In this document: in pieces, positions 16,152-24,900 of the stretch
How the letters are laid out: every line of letters starts with the position of its first letter
Numbering within the stretch: the first letter of the stretch is position 1
Assembly: GCA_964598695.1 (NCBI GenBank)
Contig: CAZRDB010000034.1
Span: 1-34,532 of the forward strand
DNA length: 34,532 bases
DNA from: CAZRDB01 sp964598695
Lineage (GTDB): Bacteria > Armatimonadota > Zipacnadia > UBA1398
Reading direction: 5' to 3'
Program-made: the position numbers and the translations under genes
The notes under the pieces: model-generated
What the model saw: the letters and a program-made list of their open reading frames with translations, nothing else
What the model was told of the DNA's origin: nothing
Databases searched by the model: none

Positions 16152-16203
16152 GGCGGCAGCTCGGAATGGGCCTGCGGGGCGTCTGCCCCGGCTCGGAGCC
16201 GCC
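16152..16203 (+). promoter_or_regulatory. nested stem-loop in leader of the beta-helix gene
   Basis: An outer stem GGCGGC/GCCGCC (16152-16157 with 16198-16203) encloses a perfect 6-bp hairpin CGGGGC-GTCT-GCCCCG (16175-16190). It ends just before the ribosome site AGAGGAAG of the gene at 16226. It could be a leader structure influencing translation; it matches no riboswitch that I recognise. Confidence 0.35.
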
Positions 16204-16225
16204 GCACGAGAGGAAGCGCCCGCCC

Positions 16226-18442
16226 ATGCCCCGCCTCGCATTGCTGACGATCCTCCTCGCCGTCGCGCTTCCGGCGACGGCGCAAGCGCCGGACATCCCC
16301 GCACTGGCCTGGACGGAGCGCTCCGACTGGATCAACGTCCGCACCGATGTGCAGCCCGCCGCCGTGGGCGACGGAATCGCCGATGACACGGTCGCGATCC
16401 AGGCGGCCCTCGATCGCCACGCCACGCGCGCCGCGGTCTACCTCCCCGCCGGCGCCTACCGGATCACCCAGACGCTCACGCTCACCGGGCCGACCGAGGG
16501 CGCCCTGGTAGTCGGCGACGGCCGCGACACGCGGATCGTCTGGGATGGCCCCGCCGGCGGGCGGATGTTCCGCAGTAACGGAGCCGCCTACAGCCGGTAC
16601 ATCGGGCTCACGTGGGACGGGCAGGGCAGAGCGGCGGTGGGCTTCGACCACGCCTCGGCGCTCCGCTTCGAGACCGAGGTCCGCCACCAGTACGAGGCAT
16701 TCCGCAACCTCACGGAGTGCGGGATCCGCGTGGGCGCCGCACAGGAGATCGCTTCGGCCGAGATCCTCTACCGCGACTGCCTCTTCGAGAACTGCGGGAC
16801 GGGCCTCGCCTTCCTCGCCTTCAACGACTACGACAACACGATCGACGGCTGCGAGTTCCGCGACTGCGGCGTCGGGATCCGCGATGAGCACGGCAACTTC
16901 TACGCGCGGGACTCCCGTTTCGAGCGCTCGCGCGAGGCCGATGTCCTCATGGCCAGCGAGCACGGCAGCTCGATCCGCCGCTGCGTCTCGGTGGGCTCGC
17001 GCCGGTTCGCCGTCATGTCGTCCGCGATCGCCCCCTTCACGATCGAGGGCTGCCACGTACGGGAGTGGACGGCCCCGGACGGCGCGGTCCGGCTGAGCGG
17101 CAGCCCCGTGCTCCTGATGGACACCCGCTTCGAGCAGCCGCCCTCCGACGCCCCGCCCGTCGTGCGCGGCTCCGAGGCCCAGCGCGTTCTCGTCAGCCGG
17201 TGCGTCCCGGAGCCGATCGAGCAGCTCCTGACCCCTCCCGGCCCGGCCGGCGTCTCCGTGATCCCCTCCGGCAAGCGGGCCGGCGCGACGGCCGAGGCCC
17301 GGCAGACCTTCCTCCGCACGGCGGCCACGCCCGAGGGCGCGGTCTTCGACGCCGTTGCCGACCTCGGCGCGAAGGCCGACGGCATCGCCGACGACACCGA
17401 CGCCGTGCAGGGAGCGATCGACCGGGCGCGCACGGCAGGGCACGGGGCCGTCGCCTACCTCCCGGCCAGCCACTACCGGATCTCGCGCACGCTCGAGGTC
17501 ACCGGCGAGGACTACACCCTCGAAGGCGCCGGCTGGCGCTGCCGGCTCGTGTGGGCCGGTGAAGCGGGCGCGCCTCTCGTCGAGGTCCGCGACGCGCGGG
17601 CGGTGCGGATCGCCTCCCTGATGGTGGGCCACGGCGACCTCGGAGCGATGGAGCACGGCGCCGACGTGCTGATCCACGGCCCCGGCGGCGCCCCCGCCCG
17701 CGTGATCCTCGATGAGGTCTACGCCTACGGCCTCTACCGCAAGGACCCCGACCGGCATGGGATCCAGGTCGAGGCTCTCCCCGCCGGCAGCCTCGTCCAC
17801 GCCGTCCACGTCCAGGGCAACGTGCGGCTCCGCGACTGCGCGCGCGCCACCGTGCTGCTGCGCACGAGCTACGAGGGCACCCTGACCGTCGAAGGCGAGC
17901 GGCCGGCCGACGCCGAGGGCTTCGCGGGTGTCTTGATGCGGCTGGGAACGCTGTGCAGCCCCACGCTCCACATCCGCGACAACCAGTCAGTCGTGATGAG
18001 CGACTTCTACAACGAGCAGACGGATCGCCACCTGCTGATCGAGGGCCGCCCCGGCCAGCCGCCGGGGGCCGTCACGATCCAGGGCGCGAAGATGCATCTC
18101 GGAACGAACGAGCCGGCGATCGAGGTGAACGGCTTCGCCGGCCGTATCTACTACGGGCAGAGCGAGTTCTACTGCGAGCCGAAGGAGCCTCGGGTCGTCT
18201 CGACCGGCTCGGCCGAGTCGCTGCTGATTCTCGCGGGCCACTTCTGGTACAACACGCTGCCCCGCTTCGAGCTGGCGCCCACGACCCGGCTCGCGGTGAT
18301 CGGCAACCGCGCCGTGCCCGAGGACGTCGTGGCCGACGCGGGAGTCGACGAGGCGCTGCTCGCGGCGCTGTCGGATGTGCTCGACGACCTCCGCCACCTG
18401 GGCGAGGTCGACCTGATGGCTCGTGAGAGCCCTGGGAGGTAG
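16226..18442 (+). CDS. secreted protein with two pectate-lyase-3-type beta-helix domains
   Basis: 738 residues from ATG 16226 with AGAGGAAG upstream and a signal peptide (about 1-20, ending PATAQA). Each half begins with the Pectate_lyase_3 signature: WINVRTDVQ...GDGIADDTVAIQAALD, with AAVYLPAGAYRITQTL, near residues 35-85; and FDAVADLGAKADGIADDTDAVQGAID, with VAYLPASHYRISRTL, near 375-425. The intervening rungs (YRDCLFENCGTG, IDGCEFRDCGVG, YARDSRFERS) are typical right-handed parallel beta-helix turns. Such folds bind or cleave polysaccharides outside the cell; no catalytic Asp/Lys set could be assigned, so lyase, hydrolase or binding role is open. The stop overlaps the ribosome site (GGGAGGTAG) of the next gene, so the two are coupled. 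Confidence 0.88.
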   Translation: MPRLALLTILLAVALPATAQAPDIPALAWTERSDWINVRTDVQPAAVGDGIADDTVAIQAALDRHATRAAVYLPAGAYRITQTLTLTGPTEGALVVGDGRDTRIVWDGPAGGRMFRSNGAAYSRYIGLTWDGQGRAAVGFDHASALRFETEVRHQYEAFRNLTECGIRVGAAQEIASAEILYRDCLFENCGTGLAFLAFNDYDNTIDGCEFRDCGVGIRDEHGNFYARDSRFERSREADVLMASEHGSSIRRCVSVGSRRFAVMSSAIAPFTIEGCHVREWTAPDGAVRLSGSPVLLMDTRFEQPPSDAPPVVRGSEAQRVLVSRCVPEPIEQLLTPPGPAGVSVIPSGKRAGATAEARQTFLRTAATPEGAVFDAVADLGAKADGIADDTDAVQGAIDRARTAGHGAVAYLPASHYRISRTLEVTGEDYTLEGAGWRCRLVWAGEAGAPLVEVRDARAVRIASLMVGHGDLGAMEHGADVLIHGPGGAPARVILDEVYAYGLYRKDPDRHGIQVEALPAGSLVHAVHVQGNVRLRDCARATVLLRTSYEGTLTVEGERPADAEGFAGVLMRLGTLCSPTLHIRDNQSVVMSDFYNEQTDRHLLIEGRPGQPPGAVTIQGAKMHLGTNEPAIEVNGFAGRIYYGQSEFYCEPKEPRVVSTGSAESLLILAGHFWYNTLPRFELAPTTRLAVIGNRAVPEDVVADAGVDEALLAALSDVLDDLRHLGEVDLMARESPGR

Positions 18443-18447
18443 CCGAT

Positions 18448-19647
18448 ATGGCAGGTACGGCTCCGGTCCGGCTGGGTGTCCTGGGCGGCAACCGCGGTTC
18501 GATGTTCAACGGTCTCGTCTCGTCACTCGGCGGGGCTGCCGAGCTGGGCGCCGTGTGCGACCTGGACGAGGGGGTCCTCGAGCGCTGGCGGGCCGACTGC
18601 CCCGGCGTGCGCACCTTCACCTCGTACGAGAAGATGCTCGACGAGGCCGAGATCGACTCGGTCTTCGTCGCGACGCCGGCCCCGGCGCACGCCGCACACG
18701 CCCTGCAAGCACTGGAGGCCGGGAAGCACGTCCTGACCGAGGTCTACGCCGCAACGACCGTCGATGAGTGCTGGGCGCTGGTGGAGGCGGTCGAGCGGAC
18801 CGGGCTCACCTACATGATGGCCGAGAACTACTGCTACATGCGGCCGAACATGATGGTGAAGCGGATGGTCGAGGAGGGCCTCTTCGGGGAGCCGACCTAC
18901 GCCGAAGGCGCGTACGTCCACGACTGCCGGAGCCTGATGTTCACCGGTGGGGAGATCAACTGGCGCGGCGTGGCCCACGCGAACCCGCAGCACGCCAACA
19001 CCTACCCCACGCACAGCCTGGGTCCGGTCGCGCAGTGGCTCGGGCTTGGACGGACCGACCACATGGTTCGCACGGCGACCTTCTGCACGCGCGCGGAGGG
19101 GTCGTGGCGCTACGTCCGCGATCAGTTCGGCCCCGACCACCCCTACGCCAACCCCCAGGCGATGGCCCACAACGACTCGGCGACGACGGTCATCACGACC
19201 GAGCGGGGCTGCGTGATCGTCCTCCGCATGGACTCCTCCTCGCCCAGGCCGCACAACATGACCCACTACGCGCTCCAGGGCACGCGGGGCGCCTACCTCT
19301 CCGAGCGCACGCACACGGAATCGCCGCTGGTCTGGATCGACGGTCTGAGCGAGGGCAAGTCCCCCGAGGGCTCGGCCCAGTGGCAGCCCCTCTGGGAACT
19401 CGCCGACCGCTACGAGCACCCCCGCTGGGCCTCCGAAGGCAAGGCAGCCGAGGCGGCCGGCCATGGCGGCGGCGACTACTTCGTCCTGGCCGACTTCGCC
19501 GCGGCCGTCCGCGAGGGCACGCCACCGCCGATCGACGTGTACGACGCGGTGAGTTGGTCGTCGATCGTCGGCCTCTCGGCCCTCTCCGTCAACGCCGGCG
19601 GGAAGCCGCAGGAAGTCCCCCGGTTCCGCCGGACGCCGGCGCCGTAG
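18448..19647 (+). CDS. Gfo/Idh/MocA-family oxidoreductase, GH109-like
   Basis: 399 residues from ATG 18448, with GGAGG 8 bases upstream. The N-terminal Rossmann domain has GVLGGNRGSMFNG (10-22), VFVATPAPAHAAHALQALEAGKHVLTEV and YAATTVDECWALVEAVERTG. The C-terminal half carries MAENYCYMRPNMMVKRMVE, EGAYVHDCRSL and NTYPTHSLGPVAQWL, which follow the NAD-dependent glycosidase group GH109 (for example alpha-N-acetylgalactosaminidase) more closely than simple sugar dehydrogenases. No signal peptide is seen, so it is probably cytoplasmic. Coupled to the upstream beta-helix gene, it may process the sugar released there. Either NAD-dependent glycosidase or oxidoreductase activity is possible; the fold is certain. 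Confidence 0.9.
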   Translation: MAGTAPVRLGVLGGNRGSMFNGLVSSLGGAAELGAVCDLDEGVLERWRADCPGVRTFTSYEKMLDEAEIDSVFVATPAPAHAAHALQALEAGKHVLTEVYAATTVDECWALVEAVERTGLTYMMAENYCYMRPNMMVKRMVEEGLFGEPTYAEGAYVHDCRSLMFTGGEINWRGVAHANPQHANTYPTHSLGPVAQWLGLGRTDHMVRTATFCTRAEGSWRYVRDQFGPDHPYANPQAMAHNDSATTVITTERGCVIVLRMDSSSPRPHNMTHYALQGTRGAYLSERTHTESPLVWIDGLSEGKSPEGSAQWQPLWELADRYEHPRWASEGKAAEAAGHGGGDYFVLADFAAAVREGTPPPIDVYDAVSWSSIVGLSALSVNAGGKPQEVPRFRRTPAP

Positions 19648-19657
19648 GGGGCTCCGC

Positions 19658-20686
19658 GTGCCCGCCATCGAAGTCGAGAACCTGACGAAGCGCTTCCAGG
19701 TCGCCGAGCGCGATCCCGGCACCTGGGGCGCCCTCCGCGGGCTGTTCCACCGCCGCTATCGGTCGGTGGACGCCCTGCGGGGCGTCTCGTTCTCGATCGA
19801 GCCCGGCGAGTTGGTCGCCTACATCGGCCCCAACGGCGCGGGGAAGTCGACGACGGTGAAGATCCTCGCCGGCATCCTCGTGCCCAGCGGCGGCCGGTGC
19901 CTCGTGCTGGGCCGTGTGCCGTGGCGCGAGCGCATCGCCAACGCGGGGCGGATCGCGGCCGTCTTCGGCCAGCGGACGCAGCTCTGGTGGGACCTCCCGG
20001 TCGTCGAGTCGTTCGAGCTGCTGCGGGAGATCTACCGGGTGGCGCCGTCAGACTACCGCGCGACGCGCGACGAGCTGGTGACGCTGCTCGACCTCGCGCC
20101 CCTGCTCGACACGCCCGTCCGCCAGCTCAGCCTCGGCCAGCGGATGCGCTGCGACCTCGCCGCGGCACTGCTCCACGCGCCGTCCCTGCTGTTCCTTGAC
20201 GAGCCGACCATCGGCCTGGACGCCGTCTCGAAGCTCGCCGTGCGCGACTTCCTCCGTCGGCGCAACCGCGAGCGCGGCTCGACGGTGATCCTCACGACCC
20301 ACGACATGGACGACATCGAGGCCCTGTGCTCCCGGGTCATTGTCATCGGCGAGGGGCGGATCGTCTGCGACGGGACGCTCGAGGAGCTGCGCGCGCGCGT
20401 CAGCACCCAGCGACGCCTGCGGGTCGATCTCGAGGAGGAGCGTCCCGACCTCTCCGACCCCGAGGCACAGGTGCTCGAGCGCGAGGGCGCCCGCGTCGTC
20501 CTGGGCTTCGACCCGAGCGTGATCTCGGCGCCGCGCCTGATCGGCCGGATCTGCGAGCGCTACCCCGTCCGCGACCTGTTCGTCGAGAACCCGCCGATCG
20601 AGGAGATCATCGCCGAGCTGTACTCCCGCGGGCTGGGGTCGGCCGAGACCCAGGCTAGTCCTTCTGGACGTTGCGGGTCAGCATGA
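19658..20686 (+). CDS. ABC transporter ATP-binding protein (ABC-2 exporter type), orphan
   Basis: 342 residues from GTG 19658, 10 bases after the previous stop. It is a complete nucleotide-binding domain: Walker A GPNGAGKST (57-65), Q-loop FGQRTQLWWDLPV, signature LSLGQRMRCDLAAALLHAP, Walker B LLFLDEPTIGLD, switch His in TTHDMDD. The LSLGQRMRC signature and the WWDLP segment are typical of ATPases pairing with ABC-2-type permeases (drug/lipid/polysaccharide export). No permease gene follows; the next gene is convergent and overlaps the 3' end by 32 bases. Either the permease genes are elsewhere or they were lost. The last 15 or so residues (after GLGSAE) look non-conserved. Substrate unknown. 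Confidence 0.93.
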   Translation: MPAIEVENLTKRFQVAERDPGTWGALRGLFHRRYRSVDALRGVSFSIEPGELVAYIGPNGAGKSTTVKILAGILVPSGGRCLVLGRVPWRERIANAGRIAAVFGQRTQLWWDLPVVESFELLREIYRVAPSDYRATRDELVTLLDLAPLLDTPVRQLSLGQRMRCDLAAALLHAPSLLFLDEPTIGLDAVSKLAVRDFLRRRNRERGSTVILTTHDMDDIEALCSRVIVIGEGRIVCDGTLEELRARVSTQRRLRVDLEEERPDLSDPEAQVLEREGARVVLGFDPSVISAPRLIGRICERYPVRDLFVENPPIEEIIAELYSRGLGSAETQASPSGRCGSA

Positions 20687-21218
20687 TGCTCACGGCCTCG
20701 CCCTTCTCGGTCATGATCATCACGTTCGCCTTGTCGTCGGCCGTCTTGTAGGTCGTGATCTTGCTGTCCTCGGCCGACATCTCGGCCTTCTCCCACGAGG
20801 AGCCGAGTTGGTCCTGGTACCAGCTCGCGACATCGGCGAAGGCATCCTGGGTCTCGAGCGTGACGTTGATCGAGCCCGACACGTCGATCGTCCCCTTCAC
20901 CTCGGCCTTGGGGTAGATCGGGATATCGAGCTTGTCGGCCGTCGCCTTCTCGAGCGTCGTGCCCCAGGACATCGTCTCGCCCTTCTCGTTGGTGACCTTG
21001 CCCTGGTTGCCGTCCTGGCTGTAGGTCATCGTTCCGTCGGGCGTCTTGATCGTCCCGCTCTGACCGTCCTTGGTCTCGGTGACGGTCACGGGGCCCCCGG
21101 GCGTGGGGATCGTCACGCCGCTCCGGCGGCCGAACCGCCCGCCACAGCAGCACGAGGAGAGCAGCAGCGCCACGACCGCCAGCGTGGCGGACACGGCAAG
21201 CGCGCGGGATCTCAGCAT
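20655..21218 (-). CDS. lipoprotein of unknown function
   Basis: 187 residues from ATG 21218, chosen because GAGG stands nine bases upstream; GTG 21233 and ATG 21227 are in-frame alternatives. The N-terminus (MLRSRALAVSATLAVVALLLSSC) is a lipoprotein signal with lipobox LSSC. A Gly/Thr-rich beta segment (TVTETKDGQSGTIKTPDG, then GKVTNEKGETMSWG) follows. The C-terminal part (LDIPIYPKAEVKG..., TLETQDAFADVASWYQDQLG, ..., VMIMTEKGEAVSIMLTRN) resembles a small domain found in other predicted lipoproteins where a pseudo-symmetrical alpha-beta unit follows an IPIYP motif. Function is unknown. Its 3' end overlaps the convergent ABC ATPase gene by 32 bases. Confidence 0.85.
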   Translation of the reverse strand: MLRSRALAVSATLAVVALLLSSCCCGGRFGRRSGVTIPTPGGPVTVTETKDGQSGTIKTPDGTMTYSQDGNQGKVTNEKGETMSWGTTLEKATADKLDIPIYPKAEVKGTIDVSGSINVTLETQDAFADVASWYQDQLGSSWEKAEMSAEDSKITTYKTADDKANVMIMTEKGEAVSIMLTRNVQKD

Positions 21219-21323
21219 CGGGGTCATCCTCACATTCCGCTCGTCCGGCGGGGACCGTCGTCCCCGGCGTCTGTCGGCCGAGGGGCTCTCCCGTGGCGGG
21301 AGGCCCCGCGCGTCACGGTCGCG

Positions 21324-21740
21324 TCAGCCCTCGTCGAGCGCGGGCTCCTCGCATCGGTCTCCCAGACGCGCCAGGTACGCGCATCCGGTGGCGAACTCCG
21401 CCGCGCTGATCGTCTCGCCCGATCGCCCGTCGCGGAGCGCGGCAAGGCGGAAGAGGGCCTCTTCCGGGGTCCGGCCGTCGGCGAGCCAACCGTCGATCCG
21501 CTCGACCAGCTCGGTCACGCGGGCGGGGCAGACCTGTTCCAGGAAGTGCTGCAGGTGTGCCGACAGCGCGGCCAACTCACTCTCCCGGCACAGCCAGCCC
21601 CGCGCGGGCTCGTCGTCGGTGAACTCCTCACGCAGCTCGTCGAAGCGCAGCTCGCGGTCGCACGCCGCATCGCGCGCGGCGCGGTAGCTGATCCAGGGAG
21701 AGCCGTCTGTCTTGTCGCTACGGGACACCGGTCGATCCAC
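21324..21740 (-). CDS. hypothetical protein, 138 aa
   Basis: Not recognised. A soluble, mostly helical, acidic protein without a signal peptide or membrane segment. It has three Cys (26, 51, 71) before a C-terminal region with two more (119, 129). The opening stretch WISYRAARDAACDRELRFDELREEF and the segment LSAHLQHFLEQVCPARVTELVERIDGWL look amphipathic. The start is uncertain: GTG 21740 has only a GGA next to it, and another GTG lies four codons in. It is 105 bases upstream of the lipoprotein gene on the same strand and divergent from the giant secreted protein gene. Amino-acid composition looks like a real protein rather than an Arg-rich shadow. Confidence 0.6.
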   Translation of the reverse strand: MDRPVSRSDKTDGSPWISYRAARDAACDRELRFDELREEFTDDEPARGWLCRESELAALSAHLQHFLEQVCPARVTELVERIDGWLADGRTPEEALFRLAALRDGRSGETISAAEFATGCAYLARLGDRCEEPALDEG

Positions 21741-21963
21741 TCCAGTGGCGGCGCACCCGGGCGGAACGCCGGGGCGCAGACGGGGCCGTGGCGGTATTCG
21801 CGGCCGGCGGCGGCGCGACCTCCCCCACCCGGCCCGGCGCCACGGCGCTCGGGCGGCCGAAAACCGGCCGCGACGGGTGAACTTGCCCGGCCGTCACGTG
21901 TCATTGATTCTGTGCGCACCGTGCGAGCCCTGAGGCTCGCAGCTACGGAGGTACCCCCACACG
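21741..21963. promoter_or_regulatory. divergent intergenic region upstream of the giant secreted protein
   Basis: 223 bases. A locally AT-richer spot near 21898-21911 (CGTGTCATTGATTC) is the best promoter candidate for the plus-strand gene. Just downstream is a perfect 8-bp palindrome GTGCGCAC (21912-21919) and an 8-bp stem-loop TGCGAGCC-CTGA-GGCTCGCA (21922-21941), directly before the ribosome site GGAGG and ATG 21964. No other genes are seen. Confidence 0.45.
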
Positions 21964-24900
21964 ATGTGGTACGCAGCTCGTCCTCGCCGCAGCCGCGGCG
22001 CCGTTGTTGGCTGCCTGCTCCTCGCCGCGCTCGCAGCGGGCGGAACCTACGCCCAGGACCCGCCCGCCGACTCCCCGGTCGCATGGGTCGGAGAGACGCA
22101 AGGCGCGCGCTTTGACGTGCTGCTGGCGGGCCTCCAGGCCGGGGCCCTGCCCAGCCGGATCCTGCTGAACGCGCGGGATGAGGCGAACTACCTCGCCGTG
22201 CGCTTCGCCGACGGCCAGGCCGTTCTCGAGCGGACCCTCGCCGGGACGACCCTCGAACTGGGCCGTGGGACGCTCCCCGAGGACGTCCTCGCGCATGACC
22301 TGGTCATCCAGTGGCGGTACGACCGGGTCGCCGTCATCGCCAGCGACGTCGCCATCGTCCAGGCCTACGAGCACGGGCTCACGGCCGGCAAGATCGGCTG
22401 CGAGGGAGAGACCGGCGAGGCCGAGCTGCTCGTTCAGCCGATCGACGACGTCTACTTCGCCGATGACTTCGGCCGCGTGCAGGCCTCGATGGGTGACTGG
22501 CTCGTCCAGACCGGCACCTGGGCCAACGTCCAGGTCCCGGGCGAGGCGAAGGACGCCGCCAACCCGTTCGCGTTCGAGGGTAAGTCGGCCCCGCAACCTT
22601 TGCTCGCCGCGCCGACCGCGGCCGCCTCGCCTCAGGCCGGACTGCCCATGGGCGATCTCGACGCTGTCCATCTCTGGGCGCAGAGCCCCGGAGAGGATCC
22701 GTCGGCCCCGTTCGCGCTCACCGGCCTCTCCCCGGCCCTGGCGGTCAACGGCCACGAGTTCTGGTCGGACTACTGGTTCGACGTGGCGACCCGTTCCGAG
22801 GGCGCGACCGCGCTCGGCGTGGTCGCGTTCGCCTCTCTCCCTCCGGAGGGCGCCACGACCGACGACCTCCTGCTGGCCCGCTGGACCAGCCAGCTCGATG
22901 GCGGCCCCGACGGCGACCGGATCCAGCTCCTCGCTGTCCACGATGGCCAGGCAACCGTCCTCGCGGAGGCCGCGGGCGGCTTCGTGCCGGAGCAGTGGTA
23001 CCGTCTCCGGATCGAGGCCGACCCCCGGCGCGTCGCCGTGCTGGTCGACGGACGCCCGGTCCTCGAGACCGCGAACACGACCGGCTTCGTGCGCGGCAAG
23101 GTCGGTTTGTACGGCGAGGGCTCGGGCGGGGCGCGCTTCGACGACGCCCGTGCCGGCCAGCTCGAGCCGGGCGCGTTTGTCTTCCCCCGCGATGCCGCCG
23201 CGTGGCGTCTGAGCCCCGGAGTCGAGCTGACCGACGACGGATGGCGGGTCACGACGACCGAGGCGCCCGGCACGGTCGTCTGCCCACGGCCGATCGGCGA
23301 CGCCGAGATCCGCGCCGAGCTGCGCGCGATGGGCTCTGCCGGCGAGCTGCTCCTCGGCTACCGGGGCGAGGAGAGCCACTGGGCCGTCTCGTGGTCGAGC
23401 GACGCCGCCGACAACCTCCGCCTGGTCCGGCGCCAGCAGGGCGAGGAGACGGTGCTCGCCTCGGCTACCGTCGCGCCACGTCCGAAGGAGAAGGCCGTCC
23501 TCACCGTACGCGCCCAGGGCGAGTACGTCCGCGTCAGCCTCGACGGCAAGCCCGTGATCGAGGCGGTCGACCCCCTGCGGATCCCCGGCGCCGCCCTCGC
23601 GGGCAGCGAGGATGACCCCGAGGGCGATCCACGCGTCGGCCTGGTCGGGCTCCGTCTGCCGCCGACCGGCACGCCACAGGTGGCTTCGCTCCACGCCGTC
23701 TCCGCCGCCCCGACGCGGGCGGCCCGCGTCACCGAGCAGTTCACGCGGGAGACGACCACCATGGACGAATGGGCGACCGTCGCGGGGGCCTGGATCGACC
23801 CGGCCACCATGGGACGCGCCGACGGCGTCTTCTGGAACAAGGGTGACTTTTACGGCGACGTGCGCATGGTCGCCACCCTCGCCGGCGGCGCCGGCAAGGC
23901 CTCCCTGCTGCTCGGCGCGCGCGACTGGGCCACGGACTCGGGCTACCGGCTCGAGGTCACGGCCGAGGGAACGGGCCTCCAGTTCGACCTGCTCCGCGCG
24001 GGCGTCTCGATCGCCCAGGGCACGACAGCCGAGACCCCTCTGCCGCAGACGATCCGCTTCGAACGCCGCGGCGCGCTCCTGTCGGCCATCGTCGGCTCGA
24101 CGCTGGCGCTCGCGGCGACCGATCCCGAGCCGCTCTCGGGCACGAAGCTGGGCATCCGGCCCGACGGGCTCCAGCCCAACTACGACGCCTCCTACGCCTA
24201 CGCCGACGACCTCGAGGACTACACGTTCTCGGACGCCCCGACCGAGTGGACGGAACAGGTCGGCACCTGGGAACTCTCCAGCCGCTGGACCTGCTCGCCG
24301 CAGTGGTCGTGGTGGTCGGGCCGGAGCGGCGAGACCGCCGCGATGTGGTCGAAGCCCTCCTTCGTGGGCGATCAGACCGTCGAGCTGTACGTCGCCATGA
24401 AGATGGGCATCGTCGAGAGCCCGGCGCGGATCAGCTACCCCCACCCTCACGACGCCAACATCACCCTCTGCGGCGACGGCGTTTCGATCGACAGCGGCTA
24501 CAGCTTCATCATCGGCGGCGCCGCCAACGCTCGGACGCAGATCTGGAAGGGCGCCACGCTGCTCGCCGAGACGACCGCGCCCGAGGCGCTCCTGCCCGCT
24601 CTCTCCAACAGCCTGCCGGGCGACATGAACGAGTTCCACCGCCACTGGTGGCAGGTGCGGGCCGAGAAGCAGGGCAACCGCCTTCGGCTGTACTTCGACA
24701 ACCGGCTGGCCGTCGAGGCGATCGACGAGGAGCCTCTGACCGGCGGCCATGTCGGAATCTGGACCTGGCAGAACGGCATCATGGTCGCCCGGACGCGCAT
24801 CTACGGCCGGAAGGGCGCCGAGATCCTCGCCCCCGTCGCCTCCGAGGCGCGGGCCGCCGCGGCCTCGCAGGCCCCCGGCCGCTCCCTGCCCGTCGTCGCC

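Noticed and set aside
16152..16203. Known riboswitch in the beta-helix gene leader
   Set aside because: The stems do not match the conserved cores of c-di-GMP, SAM, glycine or other riboswitches that I can recall; kept only as an unassigned structure.
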